A stretch of 64,000 bases of DNA from assembly GCA_014904985.1 (NCBI GenBank), contig MU128945.1, positions 62,001-126,000 on the forward strand, in the 5' to 3' direction. A program made the position numbers and the translations under genes. Shown in pieces: positions 58,609 to 64,000 of this stretch (position 1 is the stretch's first letter; every line of letters begins with the position of its first letter). A model generated the notes under the pieces. It ran no database searches. It had not been told where the DNA came from and worked only from the letters and a program-made list of their open reading frames with translations. Source of the DNA: Hydnum rufescens UP504. Lineage: Eukaryota; Basidiomycota; Agaricomycetes; Cantharellales; Hydnaceae.

Positions 58609-58739
58609 GAACCAATTGGAAGCGATGTCCTTGCTTTAAATGGTTGGAACTTGCGCGCACAGCCGCGGCCGTTGCCTGGTGAATCCCGCACGTGACGTTT
58701 TCTGGCAATTTTCCTTCATTCTTTTCGCTGACGGGCAAC
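58609..58739. promoter_or_regulatory. 131-bp bidirectional promoter of the kinase and phosphotransferase genes
   Basis: The two start codons at 58608 (-) and 58740 (+) are only 131 bp apart, so the core promoter must be shared. No TATA box is evident. The segment includes cgcgcacagccgcggccgttg, a GC-rich block. Confidence 0.55.
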
Positions 58740-60648
58740 ATGGGCGCCATAATCTCAGATGATGCTCTCGAGAATCTCAGACTGTATAAATATTCTGGAG
58801 TGGACAGGTACGTTCATAATTCCCGAGATATCGAATAGCTACTTGCCCCCTTTCGCGTAGATCCATCCTGAGCCATCTCTTCCTTAACGTGTATTGGGCG
58901 AAATTTGCCAAATTGTTCCCTCGAAATGTTGCACCTAATACTGTTTGTGGCGTTTCTGCAAAATATGACGTGCCTCTCACTGTTGCAACCTTAGATCACG
59001 CTTGCAGGTCTGGTAATGGTGATGCTCAACGTCGCTACTTTGATATATTATGATCCATTGTACCTCGGGGAACATGGTGGCGCCTCCGGTCCACCTCGAT
59101 GGCTCTATTTCACGTAAGTTGGAGAAATCGGTGTGGTGCCAGTCCTATCGAACCCCTTTATTAGTTGGGCCGTGGGCCTATTTTTATATCAAACTTTGAT
59201 GCTTGTGATGGGTACGAATCCATTGACTGAGGTTTTCCCTCGCGTTTTGACCATTGAATTTGTGCATAGGAAACAGGCACGTCGCACGGGAATGGCAGGG
59301 CCACTGGGGGAAATGTTCGATCATGGTAAAGTGAAGACTTGGATCCCCTTGGTGGCTGAAACTGATGCATCAAGCTAGGCTGTGATGCAATTAATACAAC
59401 ACTAGAAGTGATTCTTTGCCTGCGTGCCCTGGACCTAACGCGGTCCTGGTGGACCGTAGCTGCCGTAACGGCTACGGCTGCAAATTTCTACCTTACGACG
59501 TGGGAGGAATTCCATACTGGTGACTATAGGGTACATCTATGTGCGATAGCTTGTTGCTGATAATGAGTGATCAGGTACCCTCTATCTGGGTGTATTTTCC
59601 GGACCTGTTGAGGGGATCATTATCATCTGCATCATATACATTGTCACCGGTACATGCGGTGAGTGTCGTGAGATGTAAAGCGTGAAAGTTGTATTCATCG
59701 TTACTCCAAGGCACGGCATTTTGGGCAAAACCTATATTATCTCTCCCTCTTTTATCTAAGTTAACAAAGGTCGGGCCGCTGGTAAAGATAATACCTCCCC
59801 CGGTTCGTGCCATTCCCATTAGAATTGCATTCATGGCCTTCTCTGGATTCGGGCTCGGTTTCAACATCTTGGGCGGGTGAGTTCGAACGTGCCTAATTAA
59901 ATCGATCTACGAAAGCTCATGCGCTTCGATTGCCAAAGATATGCGAATGTCTTCCGATCGTTGAAGAAAAATGACTCCGCATTGGCGCCCCTTGCACGCC
60001 TGGTGCCGTTTTGTCTCAGTGTCGTTCTCCACTTGCTGTTGCTCTCCTCGCCCCTGGCAGGCAACTCGTACAAGACACTGGTGCAGTCCCCACTTTTTCT
60101 GCCTTACATATTTTTCTGGGGTCTCGGATTCGCCCATCAAGTATGTGGCTGGATCCCTCTCCTCTTGTAGACCACTGAATCTCATTATTCCATGCTATTA
60201 AGGTTGGCCGGATGATCACAGCCCATGTCACACACACTCCTTTCCCATATTGGGATCCCATGTGGGTCTGGATTACTCTCGGCGCCATTGATGGACATGC
60301 TCTCAAGCTATTTGGACGGTGGGCCTTGCACCCCCTCTTTCATCTATTTGGAGCTGTTGTTGACATGTTTAATGCTCTCTCAGCCGACCTTTCATCCAAT
60401 CAACCCAGGCCCGCCAAACAATATTCATCGCAGTCTCACTCTTCATTTCGCTCGTTTTGTACGGCCGATTCTGCACCTTGGTCATTCAGGATATCACTGA
60501 ATACCTGGGGTCGCGTGCTTCACCGTGAGGTATAGGTCTCTTCAGTTCCCATTTATGGGAAGACGCTGACCAATTTCTCCTCAATCTCAGAAAACGGAAT
60601 AAAAATGGCGAATGGACGCATTCTTGGGATACGGAAAAGAATGCTTAA
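58740..60648 (+). CDS. CDP-alcohol phosphotransferase (ethanolamine/choline phosphotransferase, EPT1/CPT1 type)
   Basis: The last step of the Kennedy pathway, in the ER membrane, joining CDP-ethanolamine or CDP-choline to diacylglycerol. Exons: 58740-58807, 58861-58942, 58995-59113, 59165-59211, 59270-59325, 59379-59519, 59575-59649, 59711-59876, 59939-60140, 60203-60355, 60409-60529 and 60591-60648. Sequence: YSGVDRSILSHLFL, FPRNVAPNTITLAGL, the catalytic motif DGKQARRTGMAGPLGEMFDH followed by GCD, seven or more membrane helices, LVIQDITEYLG and VRKRNKNGEW. Two one-base losses are implied: TTT for TTTT at 59195-59197 just before DACDG, and a missing A near 60510 (LGIACFTV). With both bases counted the protein is 429 residues. 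Confidence 0.9.
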
Positions 60649-60793
60649 AGAACCCAAGTTTTTTTTTTTTCCTTCAATTACAGCCATACTCATCCATGCA
60701 CACAATTATTATTTAGAATACACCTATACATTCTTTCATGTAATTCATGTCCATGTTTCGACGCTCATATAGACTAGCGTCGGGATCAGTACG

Positions 60794-62103
60794 TCATTCA
60801 ACACCTTCGAGGTGCAGGACATCCGAGCCAGCACCGTACCCTTCCTCCCAGTTGAACTCACTGTCCTGATTTTCCGCCGAGAACGCACGGATCAGATCAA
60901 TCCTCGTTTCGCGAAACTCTGGGCCACGTGGCGTGACTGGCTTCGCATGCTCCTTATCCTTCGACGCAGCCCCTTGACCCCATATAAGCGACTCATCGGC
61001 AGACAGAAACGTGCCAATATGCCTGAAAGTCAGGCTAATACGGGCGCCTGATGTTTCTGGAGAGAGCTCCGCGAGGGTCTTCTCACTGTCGGGACGCTTG
61101 TCACGATTTATCGCATGGAGCCACACACGATTCGTCTCCAGGCCAAGAACAAACTGTCAAAAACACAACGATAAGATGCAAGAAGGGAGAATATGGAACC
61201 ACCCCCCGCCCTAGAGGAAAAAAAAACCGACCATTGAATTATGGGGCAGAGGATACCGAACAGTAGGTCGATAGTAAGGTGCGCCTATTATGGAGTCAGC
61301 GCCATCCTTATCAAGGGCAGCGCTAGCATGGACGACAGCAGATTTTTTCTGGCGGAGAACCATAGTGCGTTGGGCCCCAAGACTGAATGGATGATACATA
61401 TTCCACAGACTGAGTCGATATATCAGAGTGAAAGAAGTGCGTACCTGACATTGACGATTTTCGAGCCTCGTACCACGTCGATTGTTTTGTCAGAGTGCTC
61501 CGATATTGCATCGAGCCCGTCTCTGTATAACTGTATGAGGACGTGATTGACAGGTTGCGAAAGTTTGGCTTCGACTTGTTCCTTTATTTGCCTCACAGTG
61601 GCCGTGAAGGGGCTCAACGGAGGAGAGTTGTCGGCAGGGTGACGATAGATAGGTATACTAAATCATGGCTTGATCGTCTTACGATGTAATTCCTCGAATG
61701 CAAAAGGCCCACCTAGCATCTTTCCCTACTTCACCTTGGACAGCTACAAGGCGAGGCACTTCGTTGCCTCTGTGATTCATGGACCCCCAATCTACCTCAC
61801 GCCTCAAGGCTTCGAAGACATTCTTTTCGAGATCGTGGTCTAATAGGTCGCATACGAGGTAGCAATCACTCGGATCGGGAACTACTGCTAGACCCATTAC
61901 AGTGATGTCGGTGGAGGTTGCGAGTGCGGCAGTCGCCGGCAGTATGTCACTCATCACCGTCATTACCCTGCCCCGTAGTTTGTGGGGACACATTATAATA
62001 CGGCGAGGAAAGAACAAACACAGTGCTTCATGTTTCCGGAACTTCCACAATAACCCTTTCCTCGATTTGACCTGGATCTCCTCGCTTATCTAAGTCAGAC
62101 ACC
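60794..62103 (-). CDS. AlkB-like 2-oxoglutarate/Fe(II) dioxygenase
   Basis: Iron ligands and the cosubstrate residues are visible: the H-x-D in LDAISEHSDKTIDVVRG, a distal His in RVWLHAINRDKR, and ARISLTFRHIGTFL for 2-oxoglutarate. Other blocks are DLLDHDLEKNVFEALRREVD, NHVLIQLYRD, GAQRTMVLRQKK, APYYRPTVRYPLPHNSM and a C-terminal extension ending DVLHLEGVE. The final exon is 60794-61153; the one before it ends at 61232 with a GTCGGT donor. The start at 62103 (MVSDLDKRG) is tentative, because the first exons around 61880-62100 are weakly defined. Animal ALKBH2/3 relatives repair alkylated DNA or RNA; the substrate here is unknown. It ends 145 bp from the phosphotransferase, tail to tail. Confidence 0.75.
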
Positions 62104-62499
62104 ATGTTCTGGTATGTGCGAGACTCCATATGTGGATACCGTGACTGCAATAGATGAGAATAGCCCGACTTTGAAATGAAACATCTAGCATACCTCTATT
62201 CTTGACCACACGGCAATTTCAGCATCCCCGTTATGAAAAGATGCTCGCCGAGTTTCTCTCGCAATCGCAACGACAACGGCTCCCTGCCGGAGTTGTATGA
62301 TGAGATCTAAACATGACGAAGGCCGCACAGACCATACCTTAGCTCCCATCGGTCCAAGTTGGACCTTGGAGGTGGCGGCTGGCGCTTCTTGGAGATATGC
62401 ACGCGAATGCAAACTGTTTTCATGGCATCCTATCCTCAGTAAAAGTGCAGTAACGGGAGAGGAATGACACCTACAGGGAAAGTATCGCTATTATATACA

Positions 62500-63990
62500 C
62501 TAGAATAAAGTCAGTAATGCAAGCTAGGACCACCTTTACGATCACTCACAACTCCCGTAGCATTCACCAAGGACTATGACCGCTTGTCCTACCCCGCTAA
62601 GAACAAACTTGGACCGGGGTCAATCTTGATAGAGGGAATACGAGTGGAAAAGACAATCGTACTGCCGCCAATAGTATAGATGCAAGACTGGGACGAAAAT
62701 GAGGGGGGGAGATATTTCGAGTCCAATCAAGAAGATACACACCTAGTGAAAATTCCGGTATTCATTAAACATATCACCATGCGTGCGACCACCTGGTCAG
62801 TCCTGTACAATTGGAAAGGTTGTTCAGAAGAGTTCTTGCTCAGTGAATTGTGATGTGCACCGATGACTCCCCCCCCGTCTCCGCTAACAATAACACGGCC
62901 ATGCACATAGTAAGCGTGCTGTCGGCCAACGCGCCGGACACCGCCCACGACACTAGAGCCCAATCAGGAGTCGAGGCGAAAGCATTTGACCTATGCATTG
63001 CTCTGTGGCAATAATGGATCGACGCACACTCTACGGGAAGACTCGTGCACTGTGACTTACGTAGTAGTAACGAATACTGGTAGAAACAAGATTATGATTG
63101 TTATTTTAGAAGCATTCAGCAGAAGGGCGAAAAAACTTGCCGATCGCGACGGCTAGTGCAGCGAAGGATGAGCATACGCAGTGAAATTAGCAACTGGGCT
63201 TACCAAATGAGAAGAAAACAAGTACAGCCTGGAAATGATGAGGAGTCAGCGGGATGAGGGGGGAGGCCATTGATATGGTCACTCACATTGATACACATTA
63301 AAATTCGAGAGTTGTTCACTGGCCGTCGAGTTAGAGATAGAGATCAGAGAAGAGTCATAAGTGACAGACGTTGGTATATTCTCCAGACCAAATATGATTG
63401 CAAGACGAAAGCCCCCAAGGCCTAGAATTGAAGTTAGTGTGGCTAGAGTGAGATAAAGATCCGGAGAAGGACCATACGCCAGCCGCCAACGGCACACGGG
63501 TCTCCCTGCAAGAGGTGTAAATTCAGGGATCGAGTGCAGCGTATTCACAATTACAAACGCACCAGGGGGACAACTGGATAGCCGTGAAATTACCGAATCC
63601 AGTCGCAAGGTACCAGTAAACGGCCCGACACGCGCAGGATCTAGGAAAGAGACGACGATGTTAAGACTAAATCACTAATCAACCCTGGCGGCCTTACGTC
63701 TGGAGTCCTTGGAGTAGCCTGAGGAAAGTGAGAATTTTTTTTCTTATTCCAAACAGTGCAAAGAGTAGACTTGCCAGAGGGCAGCCACCTGGGGATGCTT
63801 GAGACGAAGAATCCAAACGGAGAAGTCCATATATACTCACAGTGCATTTTATAAACAAACTATCATGAGGAAACTCCAAGCTATAACTCCGAGTCTGGAT
63901 GGTCGCAACACCAAAGCAACTGAACCCCGGTGCACAGGGTGAGACAATGGCGCAAAGGGGTAGACATGGCGTTCTCACATTGCGGAGACG
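62500..63990 (-). CDS. DUF6534-like multi-pass membrane protein
   Basis: Hydrophobic segments and short blocks fit the basidiomycete DUF6534 family: GVATIQTRSYSLEFPHDSLF then IKCT and VAALWQVYSLH in the next exon, AVYWYLATGFGNFTA, RTDQVVARMVICLMNTGIFT near 62750-62815, and YTIGGSTIVFSTRIPSI near 62610-62690. Exon ends are only partly placed, and the 5' end lies close to the window edge, so the first exon may be incomplete. No function is known for the family. A separate segment at 62185-62412 (GAVVVAIARETRRASF) may belong to this gene or to a neighbour. Confidence 0.5.
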
Positions 63991-64000
63991 ATATTTCCCG

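Noticed and set aside
60203..60529. Frame break in EPT1 before IFIAVSLF
   Set aside because: An ordinary 53-nt intron (60356-60408) joins the frames; only the later break near 60510 needs a base correction.
1..64000. CRISPR array, prophage or bacterial operon
   Set aside because: The sequence is intron-rich eukaryotic DNA; no spaced direct-repeat array is present.

Overview
The window is nuclear DNA of a filamentous basidiomycete, most likely an Agaricomycete. Genes are dense and on both strands. Most carry 5-13 introns of about 50-65 nt, and the proteins are fungal types: NCS1 permease, Zn2Cys6 regulator, Met1-type siroheme synthase, DUF2235 hydrolases and a DUF6534-like membrane protein. 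A Ceratobasidiaceae/Rhizoctonia-like source is my guess from recalled gene content; no comparison was run. I built the gene models by hand, joining GT-AG (rarely GC-AG) introns so that conserved domains stay in frame.

Layout. 1-1476 (-): 3' truncated NDUFS1. 3110-4341 (+): DUF4743/Nudix hydrolase. 4450-8077 (-): FHA protein with Ki-67-like features. 8078-13579: no supportable gene. 13580-15028 (-): rhodopsin-like 7TM protein. 15615-17654 (+): purine-cytosine permease. 18253-20574 (+): cytochrome P450. 21481-22609 (+): universal stress protein. 22903-26226 (-): UBP14/USP5 deubiquitinase. 27069-29929 (+): mitochondrial aspartate/glutamate carrier. 30664-36548: tandem duplication carrying two DUF2235 hydrolase genes (-).

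36792-38653 (-): TRM5, divergent from 38846-41128 (+) histidyl-tRNA synthetase. 41556-45354 (-): Zn2Cys6 factor. 46087-46810 (-): TXNDC17-like thioredoxin. 47020-48480 (-): NIPSNAP protein. 48724-50655 (-): glycosyltransferase-like type II membrane protein. 52295-54281 (-): Met1 siroheme synthase. 54374-58608 (-): ARK/AAK1-type kinase, divergent from 58740-60648 (+) ethanolamine/choline phosphotransferase. 60794-62103 (-): AlkB-like dioxygenase. 62500-63990 (-): DUF6534-like membrane protein.

Most genes are housekeeping: respiration, the malate-aspartate shuttle, tRNA charging and modification, siroheme, phospholipid synthesis, ubiquitin recycling and endocytic kinase. There is no secondary-metabolite cluster. 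The most notable points are the Ki-67-like FHA protein, a 5-nt microexon, several candidate GC-AG introns, a set of 34-35 nt mini-introns, the DUF2235 tandem duplication with an 18-bp repeat carrying possible splice donors, and about a dozen apparent one-base losses or gains in conserved genes. The last pattern looks more like assembly error than decay.
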